A stretch of DNA of 64,000 nt, taken from positions 6,200,001-6,264,000 of the forward strand of contig NZ_CP009241.1 of the NCBI RefSeq assembly GCF_000758525.1, written 5' to 3'. Position numbers and translations under genes: made by a program. How positions within the stretch are numbered: position 1 is the stretch's first letter; each line of letters starts with the position of its first letter. Shown in pieces: positions 51,056 through 58,207 of the stretch. Source of the DNA: Paenibacillus sp. FSL H7-0357 (GTDB lineage Bacteria; Bacillota; Bacilli; Paenibacillales; Paenibacillaceae). Under the pieces are notes generated by a model. It was not told where the DNA came from and did no database searches. It was given only the letters and a program-made list of their open reading frames with translations.

Positions 51056-52393
51056 TCAGCCCAGCGGAGAGTGCGCCAGCAGTCTTTGAATAGAACGGTT
51101 GGCCTCATGCAGCACAACCTCCTTATCTACCGTCTTCAACAGGCCATGATCCATCACGATTTCACCGTCGATGATTGTCGTCTCCACATCTGCCCGGGTG
51201 GCGGAATAGACAATACGGGAAATCGGATCTACATCAAAGGAGGGGAAGGTATGAAAGTTGTAGAGGTTGAGAATCGCCAGATCGGCTTTTTTGCCTACCT
51301 CGATGCTGCCGATCTTGTCTTCCATGCCTACCGCCTTGGCCCCGCCGATGGTTGCCATCCGGAAGACACTTCTTGCATCCATCGTGGTCGGCCCATGCTG
51401 CGGTTTCTGGATGATCGCGGCAAGCCGCATCTCATTGAACATATCCAGGTTATTGTTGCAGGGCGCACCGTCCGCACCTAGACTGAGATGGATGTGGGTC
51501 TCCAGCATCCCCGGTGTATCGGCGATCCCGGAAGCCAGCTTCAGATTGGAGCCCGGACAGTGGCTGACATGCACCCCGCGGTCCCGCAGAATCTTTTTCT
51601 CCTCGTCATCCAGCCATACACAATGCGCGAGAATCAAGCGATCATTCGCCAGCCCCAAATGATCGAGGTAGACGACATTGCGCATGCCGGTCATCGCCTG
51701 GACAATCTCGATCTCCCCCAAATTCTCTGAAGCATGGGTATGCACCTTAACTCCATAGCGCGCCGACAGATCCCGCACTTCCTTCAGCAGCGGCTCCGTG
51801 CAGGAGATGACAAAACGCGGCGAGAAGGCGTACTGGATCCGGCCCCCGCCATAGCCATGCCATTTCTCCAGCAAATCCACGCTCTCCTGAAGAGAAGCAG
51901 CCGTCTCCTCCTGCAGAGCTGCCGGAACCTCGTCATTCTTCTGATCCATCATCACCTTGCCGGACAGGGCGCGTATGCCGCTCTTGGCTATGGCCTGGAA
52001 AGCATAATCCGTATGGTTCACCGTCTCCATATCCACAATAGTCGTTGTGCCGCTGGAAATCAGCTCCCCTATGCCCAGCATGGCGGAGTAATAGAGTGAT
52101 TCCTCATCATGCGCCGCTTCCAGCGGCCAGATCCGCTTGCGCAGCCAATCCATCAGCTCCAGATCATCGGCTTTGCCGCGGAAGAGCGTCTGGCATAGAT
52201 GAATATGCGTCTGTACAAAACCGGGAATGACCGTACGGTTCTTCGCGTCAATGACCCGTTCACCGTCCTGCGGCTGCAGCCCGCTGCCGATTTCCACAAT
52301 CAGGCTGTCCTTAATGCGGATATCCCCGTAAAGAATCTCCTCCTGCTTGTTCATCGTAATAATCTCCGCATGTTTGATCAGTATGTTCGCCAT
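51056..52393 (-). CDS. Amidohydrolase-family purine/nucleoside deaminase (SsnA/MtaD-like; guanine deaminase candidate)
   Basis: A 445-aa TIM-barrel amidohydrolase of the TRZ/ATZ/MtaD group. Metal ligands are visible in VQTHIHLCQTLFRG (HxH, ~60), HTHASENLGE, LAHCVWLDDEE, HCPGSNLKLASG and SLGADGAPCNNN. Related proteins deaminate 5'-deoxyadenosine, S-adenosylhomocysteine/methylthioadenosine, 8-oxoguanine or guanine. The guanine-type riboswitch and GlnR/TnrA-like boxes upstream point to purine catabolism for nitrogen. ATG 52393 has AAGGGGG 9 nt upstream; the frame stays open 16 codons more into the riboswitch region. Monocistronic by position. Confidence 0.85.
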   Translation of the reverse strand: MANILIKHAEIITMNKQEEILYGDIRIKDSLIVEIGSGLQPQDGERVIDAKNRTVIPGFVQTHIHLCQTLFRGKADDLELMDWLRKRIWPLEAAHDEESLYYSAMLGIGELISSGTTTIVDMETVNHTDYAFQAIAKSGIRALSGKVMMDQKNDEVPAALQEETAASLQESVDLLEKWHGYGGGRIQYAFSPRFVISCTEPLLKEVRDLSARYGVKVHTHASENLGEIEIVQAMTGMRNVVYLDHLGLANDRLILAHCVWLDDEEKKILRDRGVHVSHCPGSNLKLASGIADTPGMLETHIHLSLGADGAPCNNNLDMFNEMRLAAIIQKPQHGPTTMDARSVFRMATIGGAKAVGMEDKIGSIEVGKKADLAILNLYNFHTFPSFDVDPISRIVYSATRADVETTIIDGEIVMDHGLLKTVDKEVVLHEANRSIQRLLAHSPLG

Positions 52394-52453
52394 GGTCCGA
52401 TTCCCCCTTGTCAGATAATAGTTAGCTGCTGCAGATAACACAAAAAGGCCACA

Positions 52454-52475
52454 AAAATATGCCGCAGCATATTTT
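52454..52475 (-). terminator. Expression-platform hairpin of the purine riboswitch
   Basis: AAAATATGC/GCATATTTT (9 bp, 4-nt loop) with T-rich sequence after it. Its 5' arm overlaps the 3' strand of aptamer stem P1 (GAAAA), so ligand binding would weaken it. This suggests an ON switch, but the stem is AT-rich and the mechanism is inferred. Confidence 0.5.
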
Positions 52476-52540
52476 CGTAGCCAGAAATTTACGGTTCCCG
52501 GTAGAGACCCTTAAACCAATTATTAAGGATATACGAAAGA
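52472..52540 (-). promoter_or_regulatory. Purine riboswitch aptamer, guanine type
   Basis: The minus strand reads TTTCGTATATCC, TTGGTTTAAGGGTCTCTACC, GGGAACCGTAAA and CTGGCTACGAAA in order, the conserved core of xpt-type purine aptamers. The base equivalent to position 74 (GG-C-TACG) is C, which pairs with guanine; adenine aptamers have U. Stem P1 is TTTCGTA with TACGAAA. It leads directly into the amidohydrolase gene. Confidence 0.92.
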
Positions 52541-52572
52541 AAAGACTATTCAATTGCTTTCTGAATAGTCCC

Positions 52573-52602
52573 ATCATAAAGTAAGGATAAGTTTGTTGTC
52601 AA
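52573..52602 (-). promoter_or_regulatory. Sigma-A promoter of the riboswitch-amidohydrolase unit
   Basis: TTGACA (52597-52602, minus strand), an 18-nt spacer and TATGAT (52573-52578), about 35 nt before the aptamer. Confidence 0.78.
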
Positions 52603-52613
52603 CTAAAGTTACA
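52597..52613 (-). promoter_or_regulatory. GlnR/TnrA-type box overlapping the -35 element
   Basis: TGTAACTTTAGTTGACA fits TGTNA-N7-TNACA at all ten fixed positions. It overlaps the -35 hexamer of the amidohydrolase promoter, a position where GlnR would repress. Confidence 0.7.
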
Positions 52614-52680
52614 TATAAATGCGGAAATTCTTAAAAAAATGATGAAAATAACCTTAAAAAGTCAGTGAAACCCTCTTTAA

Positions 52681-52697
52681 CGTTAACTAACATTACA
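52681..52697 (-). promoter_or_regulatory. Second GlnR/TnrA-type box, upstream
   Basis: TGTAATGTTAGTTAACG matches the consensus at nine of ten fixed bases. It lies 84 bp (about eight helical turns) upstream of the first box, on the same DNA face, so looping or cooperative binding is possible. Confidence 0.6.
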
Positions 52698-52725
52698 TAA
52701 AATACGTTTTTGCAGGAAATGTTCC

Positions 52726-53265
52726 TTAAGCTTGTCCGTCCAGTTTCGCCGCGCCTTCCAGCACCTTCTCGAATACCGGGAAATTCGCTGTGCGGCCGGG
52801 GAACGAGACTTCACCCCTGCGCTCATAGCCAAGTCTGGGATATAAGCTAAGCGCTATGGTATTCTTCATATATGTATCCAGCCGGATGCTGCTGTATCCG
52901 CAGTTCACAGCATGCTCCTCGGCAAAAGCGGTCAGCTTCCGCGCGATGCCCTTGCCCTGCACCTCCGGATGAACAGCCAGGCGATGCATGATTAAATGCC
53001 GTCCCTGCTCCTGCGACCAGCGAATCTCCCCGTACTGCTCCGCCTGATTCTCATCCAATACAATAATACCCGCAATGGCTTCATTGTCGATATAGACATA
53101 CAGTGTGCCGCGCTCGATATCGAGACCGATAACTTCCCGGTTAGGGTAGCTCTCATTCCATTGGTCGCTTCCGCCGGCCTGCATAACCTGTACACATTTG
53201 GCAATCAGCTCCATAATTTCCCCGACTTCTTCTCTCAGCGCCTTCCGAATCTTATTACCGCTCAT
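52726..53265 (-). CDS. GNAT-family N-acetyltransferase
   Basis: A 179-aa acetyltransferase with the acetyl-CoA-binding motif A LAVHPEVQGKGIARKLTAFAEEHA (residues ~103-126; written here in part as VQGKGIARKL) and motif B RLDTYMKNTIALSLYPRLGYE. Start ATG 53265 has GGAGG 7 nt upstream; the frame remains open 55 codons further, but without a better start. Its end lies 29 nt from the upstream GlnR-type box of the next gene. The substrate cannot be inferred. Confidence 0.88.
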   Translation of the reverse strand: MSGNKIRKALREEVGEIMELIAKCVQVMQAGGSDQWNESYPNREVIGLDIERGTLYVYIDNEAIAGIIVLDENQAEQYGEIRWSQEQGRHLIMHRLAVHPEVQGKGIARKLTAFAEEHAVNCGYSSIRLDTYMKNTIALSLYPRLGYERRGEVSFPGRTANFPVFEKVLEGAAKLDGQA

Positions 53266-53471
53266 GTGTATCCTCCACTTTCTATCGACATTTGAATCCG
53301 GCAAGGATTCTGTAAAGAAGTCTACCATAACCGGAAGTACAATCAATAGACCAGAGCTTTCCAACTGCTCCAGAGCGGGCGGATCAGAGGGAAGCGGCCT
53401 ATAGAGGAGTAGCGGCGGTTTAACCTTCACCAGCCCTCTAATTGGCCCCTTACCCTTTGGCCTTGGATGTC

Positions 53472-53912
53472 TCAGCCCAGCTCCAGCTTATGCCCGTCCT
53501 CGAAGCCCTTGGCGAAACCGGCGTCGAACCCCACGTTGTATGCTTCGGTGTAGCCCTGCTGAAAGGCGTCTCCCGGCGGCGTTTCCGGAGGGACGCCAAG
53601 ATCCGGGGGGAGCTGCACTACCTGAGGCGCCGGAGGAGCTTCAACCACTGGGACCACCTGCACGGGTACCATATGCACTGGCGGCTGCACTACCGGCTGA
53701 ACTATCGGCTGCACAGACGGCTGCACTACCTGGATTTTCTGCACAATCCGGCGGCGTTGTCTTCTCTTCTTGCGCACCAACAGACCTTTTGGGGCTCTGC
53801 CATAACGAACTCTGCGGCTGCGGCCTCTGCCGATCCTGGCCTTCCGGGATAGCAACAATGTTCGTCTGCGGGTTCCCCTGCCTGAACGCTTGATAGCTTT
53901 CTTCCTCTTCAT
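53472..53912 (-). CDS. Arginine-rich small protein with VQP repeats and C-terminal GY motif
   Basis: A 146-aa protein in three parts: residues 1-56 are mostly Arg/Lys (RGRSRRVRYGRAPKGLL; RKKRRQRRR); ~57-112 is a Val/Pro/Gln-rich low-complexity region (VQPSVQPIVQPVVQPPV); the last ~34 residues carry a GY/GF ladder (GYTEAYNVGFDAGFAKGFEDG). I do not recognise the family. The ladder matches the N-terminal GY motif of the two CgeB proteins, suggesting a shared docking module on the spore surface. Start ATG 53912 has GGAGG 9 nt upstream. It is the last of four closely packed genes. Confidence 0.75.
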   Translation of the reverse strand: MKRKKAIKRSGRGTRRRTLLLSRKARIGRGRSRRVRYGRAPKGLLVRKKRRQRRRIVQKIQVVQPSVQPIVQPVVQPPVHMVPVQVVPVVEAPPAPQVVQLPPDLGVPPETPPGDAFQQGYTEAYNVGFDAGFAKGFEDGHKLELG

Positions 53913-53916
53913 TCTT

Positions 53917-54219
53917 CTACTCCTCCTGTACTCCATGCACTCTTGAGATTCCTCCTGCACATGTCTTGCTCAGCCATGGCGCAGCAGGAATCCCCAGTTT
54001 GGGCTGATGCAGCGAAATGCCGGACATCATCCGGCACATGGCGCTTTGGTACTGGCTTAGGATTCTGATATTGTCGCTTAGCTTGCGGGCTGTCAGCTCC
54101 GATTGCCCCGTTATTTCGGCGATGCTCTCCAAGATCGCGGCGAGTGCGGCCTGGCTGCGGGCAATGGAGCGGATCATCTCCAGCTTGACGGCGTGTTCGG
54201 AGAGAAGCCCGCCGCTCAT
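53917..54219 (-). CDS. Small helical protein of unknown function (100 aa)
   Basis: MSGGLLSEHAVKLEMIRSIA followed by heptad-like helices (AALAAILESIAEITGQSELTARKL) and a short non-helical end. It overlaps the upstream gene by 4 nt (ATGA) and ends 4 nt before the Arg-rich protein's start, so it is surely co-translated with them. There is no signal or membrane segment. I do not recognise the family; size and pattern resemble its two upstream neighbours, suggesting a set of small coiled-coil proteins that assemble together. Confidence 0.7.
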   Translation of the reverse strand: MSGGLLSEHAVKLEMIRSIARSQAALAAILESIAEITGQSELTARKLSDNIRILSQYQSAMCRMMSGISLHQPKLGIPAAPWLSKTCAGGISRVHGVQEE

Positions 54220-54563
54220 TTGTCGTCGTCCCCGAAATTAAAGCCTTCACCGGACATGCCGCCAAAGCCGCCGCCGCCGCCGCCTTCTTCCTCACCGCTG
54301 CCCAGCACTGCCTTTAAATTGCTGTACAGCCCATTCTCCAATTTCGTCAGCCCTTCCACCATTTCCACGATCACTTCATGAATGGAGAGGGATTGCTTCA
54401 ACTGCTCTTCATGGGTATCGAACGCTCTAGCGTGGATATGATGCTGCGTCCACTGCTTCACCTTTTCCGCTTCCACCGCTTTGGCTTCAAGAATCATCGC
54501 GATGTTCCACTGGATAGTAGCGGTCGACTCCAGCATTTGCAGATAAGCCTTTTCTCTGCTCAT
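54216..54563 (-). CDS. Small helical protein with Gly-rich acidic tail (115 aa)
   Basis: Residues 1-~88 are predicted helical (KAYLQMLESTATIQWNIAMI; HEEQLKQSLSIHEVIVEMVEGL), and the C-terminal ~27 residues are Glu, Gly and Phe-rich (EEEGGGGGGFGGMSGEGFNFG), likely flexible. GGAGG lies 6 nt before the ATG. Second gene of the four-gene cluster. Function unknown; the Gly-Phe tail may mediate self-association. Confidence 0.7.
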   Translation of the reverse strand: MSREKAYLQMLESTATIQWNIAMILEAKAVEAEKVKQWTQHHIHARAFDTHEEQLKQSLSIHEVIVEMVEGLTKLENGLYSNLKAVLGSGEEEGGGGGGFGGMSGEGFNFGDDDK

Positions 54564-54588
54564 CTTCCGCCTCCTGCTCTTTTAATCG

Positions 54589-54876
54589 CTACTCTTCTTC
54601 CTGACCGTTTAATTCCTTGATGACTCTGCCTACCCCTTCAGCCATCGCTTCTTCCAGATCGGCTATCGCGTTCAAGTAAGCAATAATATTCTTGTTAACC
54701 TGACCGTGGCTTTCTACCAGCCCGCTGAATCCGCCAAAATCAGGCTCCGCATCCGGCAGATCATGGACTATTTGCGACATACGGACGGCAACGTGGCGTT
54801 CGGCGTCAAGAATCCGCGCCATCTGTTCGTGCGTATGGGCCATGTGCTGCAGCACTTTTGTTATTTTATTCTGCAC
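54589..54876 (-). CDS. Small helical protein of unknown function (95 aa)
   Basis: QNKITKVLQHMAHTHEQMAR, ILDAERHVAVRMSQIVHDL and a second helix (NIIAYLNAIADLEEAMAEGV) joined by an acidic Gly/Phe loop (PDAEPDFGGFSG); a helical hairpin seems likely. I start at GTG 54876 because AAAGGAG is 8 nt upstream; the nearby in-frame ATG (54882) is too close to that site and TTG 54897 lies before it. First gene of the cluster; a promoter should lie in the 217 nt up to the divergent GNAT gene. Confidence 0.68.
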   Translation of the reverse strand: MQNKITKVLQHMAHTHEQMARILDAERHVAVRMSQIVHDLPDAEPDFGGFSGLVESHGQVNKNIIAYLNAIADLEEAMAEGVGRVIKELNGQEEE

Positions 54877-55093
54877 CTTCATGTCTCCTTTGCTCAAACG
54901 CCCTGCTACAGCATATGCGGCAAGCGCCTTGACGGTGCGGAGAAACGGTGTAACTTTGAGGAGGCCTGAAGACTTTTGCTGAGAATAGGCGGAGATTGAC
55001 AGCTGCGGAAAGTCAGATTATTCTGAGGATGAAATTGAATTTTTTACCATACATAGATTGGGAATCAGTTCCTGACCGGATTGGAGGTAATGT

Positions 55094-55624
55094 ATGAAAC
55101 TGGAAGGCAACCGTCTGGATTTGCAGCCTTTAACCGCAGCGGAGCTCTCGCTCGCCACAGAGAATTATGCCGGGCTGAAGCAGGCTCTTGGCCTGAACGC
55201 TGGCGGCGCCTCCTTGGACGAGGAAATGCAGTATGCTATGCGGATCAGACATTCCAGAGTGCAGCAGGATGAGGAAAATTACCTCTGGCTGACCAACTGG
55301 GCCATTATTCAGCGCAGGCACCAGCAGATTATCGGGTATATCATCCTGAAAGGCTGTCCGAATGAACAAGGCGAGGTCATTATAGGCTACTGCATTGACG
55401 AATGGCATTGGGGAAAAGGCTATGCTACAGAGGCAGTGCGGACTATCAGCGAATGGATCTTCAACGATCCCAGGGCGCAATGGATTATTGCTGATACGGA
55501 AAAGGATAATTGGGCTTCTCACAAAGTCCTGGAGCATCTGGGCGCGCATATGTACCGTGACACGGGCGATTTGTTCTGGTGGAGAATTGCGCGGCCGGCT
55601 AATACTGTATCTTCCATTTCATAA
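55094..55624 (+). CDS. GNAT-family acetyltransferase, RimJ/RimL type
   Basis: A 176-aa acetyltransferase: LEGNRLDLQPLTAAELSLA at the N-terminus, IIGYCIDEWHWGKGYATEAV (CoA pyrophosphate loop GKGYATEA) and ADTEKDNWASHKVLEHLGAH, the RimJ/RimL pattern that modifies N-termini or small amines. GGAGG lies 6 nt before the ATG. It is a single gene that converges on the nucleotidyltransferase gene through a shared hairpin. Confidence 0.9.
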   Translation: MKLEGNRLDLQPLTAAELSLATENYAGLKQALGLNAGGASLDEEMQYAMRIRHSRVQQDEENYLWLTNWAIIQRRHQQIIGYIILKGCPNEQGEVIIGYCIDEWHWGKGYATEAVRTISEWIFNDPRAQWIIADTEKDNWASHKVLEHLGAHMYRDTGDLFWWRIARPANTVSSIS

Positions 55625-55660
55625 TCTGCAGCCAAACCTTCATTTCTTGTACAATGAAAA

Positions 55661-55685
55661 ACACGCCGCCCTTAAGGCAGCGTGT
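55661..55685 (-). terminator. Terminator overlapping the stop of the nucleotidyltransferase gene
   Basis: Minus-strand ACACGCTGCC pairs with GGCGGCGTGT and is followed by TTTTC; the stem includes the TAA stop codon. Plus-strand transcripts of the GNAT gene would meet the same hairpin. Confidence 0.8.
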
Positions 55686-56403
55686 CTTTCAGCTTCTCAC
55701 CCGCTTCACGCAGTGACTGGAATGTTCCCGCATCACTCCACCATTCCTTAAGCACATCATAGCTGAGCATGCGGTCGGCAGCGTAAATGTTGTTCACATC
55801 GGTAATTTCCAGCTCCCCCCTTTGGGAAGGGGACACGCGGCGGATAATATCGAACACGGCCTCATCGTACATATAAATGCCGGTTACACAATAGTTGGTC
55901 TTCGGGATCTCCGGCTTCTCTTCGATGTACGCAATCAATGTTGAATCCTCGCCGTCAAATACCGGAACGCCGTATCTACGCGCATCCTCCACCGGCTTCA
56001 GCAGCACTTTCGCCGTGCCTTCGGGCTGCTGAAGATAGCTCTGCACGTAAGGCGTCAGATCATCCATAAAAAGATTGTCACCCAGCAGCACGATAAACCT
56101 TTCGCCCGGAAGAATAAACCCCTCCGCCAGCTCCAGCGCTTCCGCGATACCTCCTGCGGCTTCCTGAATTTTGTAAGTCAGAGATACGCCAAATTCCGCA
56201 CCGCTGCCCAAAAAATCGGTATACTGCCCCGCAGACTGCTTGCTGATGACCAGGAGAATATCGGTTATACCCCCCCGGCGCAACCGGTCTATACCGTAAC
56301 ACACCATAGGATATTTGCCGACCGGAAGCAAATGTTTGTTCATAAGCCGGGTCAGCGGATAGAGTCTTGTTCCTTTTCCGCCCGCCAATATGACTCCTTT
56401 CAC
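55672..56403 (-). CDS. Sugar-1-phosphate nucleotidyltransferase, RmlA/SpsI-like
   Basis: A 243-aa enzyme making an NDP-sugar (typically dTDP-glucose) from a sugar-1-phosphate. VILAGGKGTRLYPLTRLMNKHLLPV (nucleotide-binding GGxGTRL...K), VLLGDNLFMDDL (metal Asp), YGVPVFDGED, IEEKPEIPKTNYCVTGIYMYD (split at IEEKP) and WWSDAGTF are the RmlA set. The length matches B. subtilis SpsI, the spore-coat rhamnose pathway member. No rmlBCD partners are in the window. It starts at GTG with GGAGG 8 nt upstream. It follows the family-2 glycosyltransferase cluster. Confidence 0.88.
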   Translation of the reverse strand: MKGVILAGGKGTRLYPLTRLMNKHLLPVGKYPMVCYGIDRLRRGGITDILLVISKQSAGQYTDFLGSGAEFGVSLTYKIQEAAGGIAEALELAEGFILPGERFIVLLGDNLFMDDLTPYVQSYLQQPEGTAKVLLKPVEDARRYGVPVFDGEDSTLIAYIEEKPEIPKTNYCVTGIYMYDEAVFDIIRRVSPSQRGELEITDVNNIYAADRMLSYDVLKEWWSDAGTFQSLREAGEKLKDTLP

Positions 56404-56450
56404 TTACTTTCCTCCTCTTTATCTGTGTCTTTAGTCTTCGGGTCAACATT

Positions 56451-57188
56451 TCAGAAGAACTGTGCCGGATCCATATGCCATTTATCTATAAAAATCCTGC
56501 GGTTTCGCTCCACAAGCTCCTTAAGTGCAGAGGAGTATACCTCCTTGAAGCTCGCGCTTCCTTCATGATGCACCAGGCAATCCCCGGCAATCAGCAGCCG
56601 GTAGCCACGCAGCCGGGCGCGGAAGCAGTAATCATCATCCTCATAATGTCCAGGTGAATACCGTTCATCCAGCAGTCCCACAGTGTCCATCAGCTCTCGT
56701 TTGAACAAAAAGCATAAGCCCACCAACCGTCTCGTCTCTATCCATTTCGAGGGATCTTGGAGGTTGGCCTGCCGGGCCTCCGCATGAAAACCCGGTATAT
56801 CACTGTATGCAGTCTTGACCTGCTGCTGGCCGCTGGCATAGTTGGTCACGGGACCGGCAATACCAACATCCGGTGCGCTGTATAGTGCTGCCTTAAGGTT
56901 CCGTAGCCAGCCCTGCGAGACGACAACATCATTATTCAGCAGCAGCAGCTCATCGCCTGAAGCGAGTTGCATCCCCATATTGCAGGCAACGGGAAATCCG
57001 CGGTTCTCAGGCAGGGAGATAAAGGTTAGATTATTGGTCCGGCAGTACGTGTCGGTACCATCCTTCGAAGCGTTGTCGATCACAATGATTTCATACGGCG
57101 TTTCGGTATAGGCCCGGATGGCTTCCACACAGGTCCGCAGCAGTTCAAGTCCGTTATATGTCGGAATAATGATACTGGTCATTGTCAT
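56451..57188 (-). CDS. Glycosyltransferase family 2 (rhamnosyltransferase-like GT-A)
   Basis: A 245-aa GT-A enzyme: TSIIIPTYNGLELLRTCVEAI, VIDNASKDGT, LPENRGFPVACNMGMQLA, LLLLNNDVVV (DxD equivalent NND) and SPGHYEDDDYCFRARLRGY (catalytic ED). It resembles the WbbL/RfbN-type rhamnosyl- and related transferases, which fits an RmlA/SpsI-like gene downstream. It overlaps the upstream gene by 4 nt. Acceptor unknown. Confidence 0.9.
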   Translation of the reverse strand: MTMTSIIIPTYNGLELLRTCVEAIRAYTETPYEIIVIDNASKDGTDTYCRTNNLTFISLPENRGFPVACNMGMQLASGDELLLLNNDVVVSQGWLRNLKAALYSAPDVGIAGPVTNYASGQQQVKTAYSDIPGFHAEARQANLQDPSKWIETRRLVGLCFLFKRELMDTVGLLDERYSPGHYEDDDYCFRARLRGYRLLIAGDCLVHHEGSASFKEVYSSALKELVERNRRIFIDKWHMDPAQFF

Positions 57189-58207
57189 AACCGGTTCCTC
57201 CAGGCAGCCATTTGCCGGCGCTGCTCCTGCAGGCGCTCACCGGAGAGCACTCCGCTCGCTTCCCTGTGCGCAATAACCGCCTGCAGCGCTTCCGCATGAT
57301 CGCCGATAATCAGCTGTTCCACCGCGTTGCCGGCTCCCGTATTCCCTTGGCGCAGCCGGTTATGCTTGATGACATTAACCGTTCCGGCCTTCTCCACCCG
57401 CAGCCGATTCAGAATGGAGAGGGCTTGCGCTTTCGGGGGAACCATCAGTTCACGGTAACCGATGGTTTCCAGTGCACGGCGGGACAAGGCATGGGGAACA
57501 GCGGTCATGGAGCTCACCCCGAGATCCCTCCGGCCTAGAACCCCGTTTAAATACAGCTTGCAGCGGGTAACATCATCACTTGCGCCAAATGGCGGCAGCA
57601 GGCCATCCAGATCATTAAGCGCAACATCAATTCCGCTGTCTACAGCTGCTGCAAAAAGGGCCAGCTGCCGGGCCGGAATGCTCATGTCTCCATCCAGAAA
57701 GAGCAGAATATTCCCCCGGCTGAGCTTGGCGCCAAGCGCACGCCCCACATCATGACCGGCCGATTCGGGGCAATGCACGACCGTTGCCCGTGTGCACATT
57801 CTGGATTGCTGAAAGCTGTTGTCGCTGCAGCCGTTCAGCACCACGATGATCTCCGCCGGCTCCAGAAGCTCCACCTGCTCCAGGAGACCGGGCAAGGTAC
57901 GCGCCTCATCTCTTGCCGAGATGATGACGGACAGCAAGCCGCGCAATTTCGGAAGCATCCGCTGCGGTTTCCCGGCAGCGGATGCTTCTGCCGCCGTGCG
58001 CCGGACAGCAGAGCCGCGGGCTGCGGATAATCCCGCTCCCGTAAGCCGTTCAGAGGAGCCGCCAGCCCCGAATGAACCTGCTCCTTTTTTATTAGATGCA
58101 GACTTCCTGATGCCCGGAATACCTGCTCCGCTCCGGCGGGGAGAAGTGCCGGCGGAAAACGTTCTTCTCCGTTTCGAACGTAATACGGCCTTATAGCCAG
58201 TAGCCAT
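57185..58207 (-). CDS. Family 2 glycosyltransferase-like protein with basic N-terminal extension
   Basis: A 340-aa protein. Residues 1-~85 are a basic Ser/Gly/Ala/Arg-rich extension (LRSKRRRTFSAGTSPRRSGAG; VRRTAAEASAAGKPQR). Residues ~88-340 are a GT-A domain (LSVIISARDEARTLPGLLEQ; IVVLNGCSDNS; LLFLDGDMSIPARQL; ALNDLDGLLPPFG). It is homologous to the next gene upstream (shared DVALND, MTAVPHALSRRALE and similar), with which it shares a TAATG junction. The extension is unusual for the family and parallels the Arg-rich tail of the enzyme at 39.8 kb. Confidence 0.85.
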   Translation of the reverse strand: MATGYKAVLRSKRRRTFSAGTSPRRSGAGIPGIRKSASNKKGAGSFGAGGSSERLTGAGLSAARGSAVRRTAAEASAAGKPQRMLPKLRGLLSVIISARDEARTLPGLLEQVELLEPAEIIVVLNGCSDNSFQQSRMCTRATVVHCPESAGHDVGRALGAKLSRGNILLFLDGDMSIPARQLALFAAAVDSGIDVALNDLDGLLPPFGASDDVTRCKLYLNGVLGRRDLGVSSMTAVPHALSRRALETIGYRELMVPPKAQALSILNRLRVEKAGTVNVIKHNRLRQGNTGAGNAVEQLIIGDHAEALQAVIAHREASGVLSGERLQEQRRQMAAWRNRL

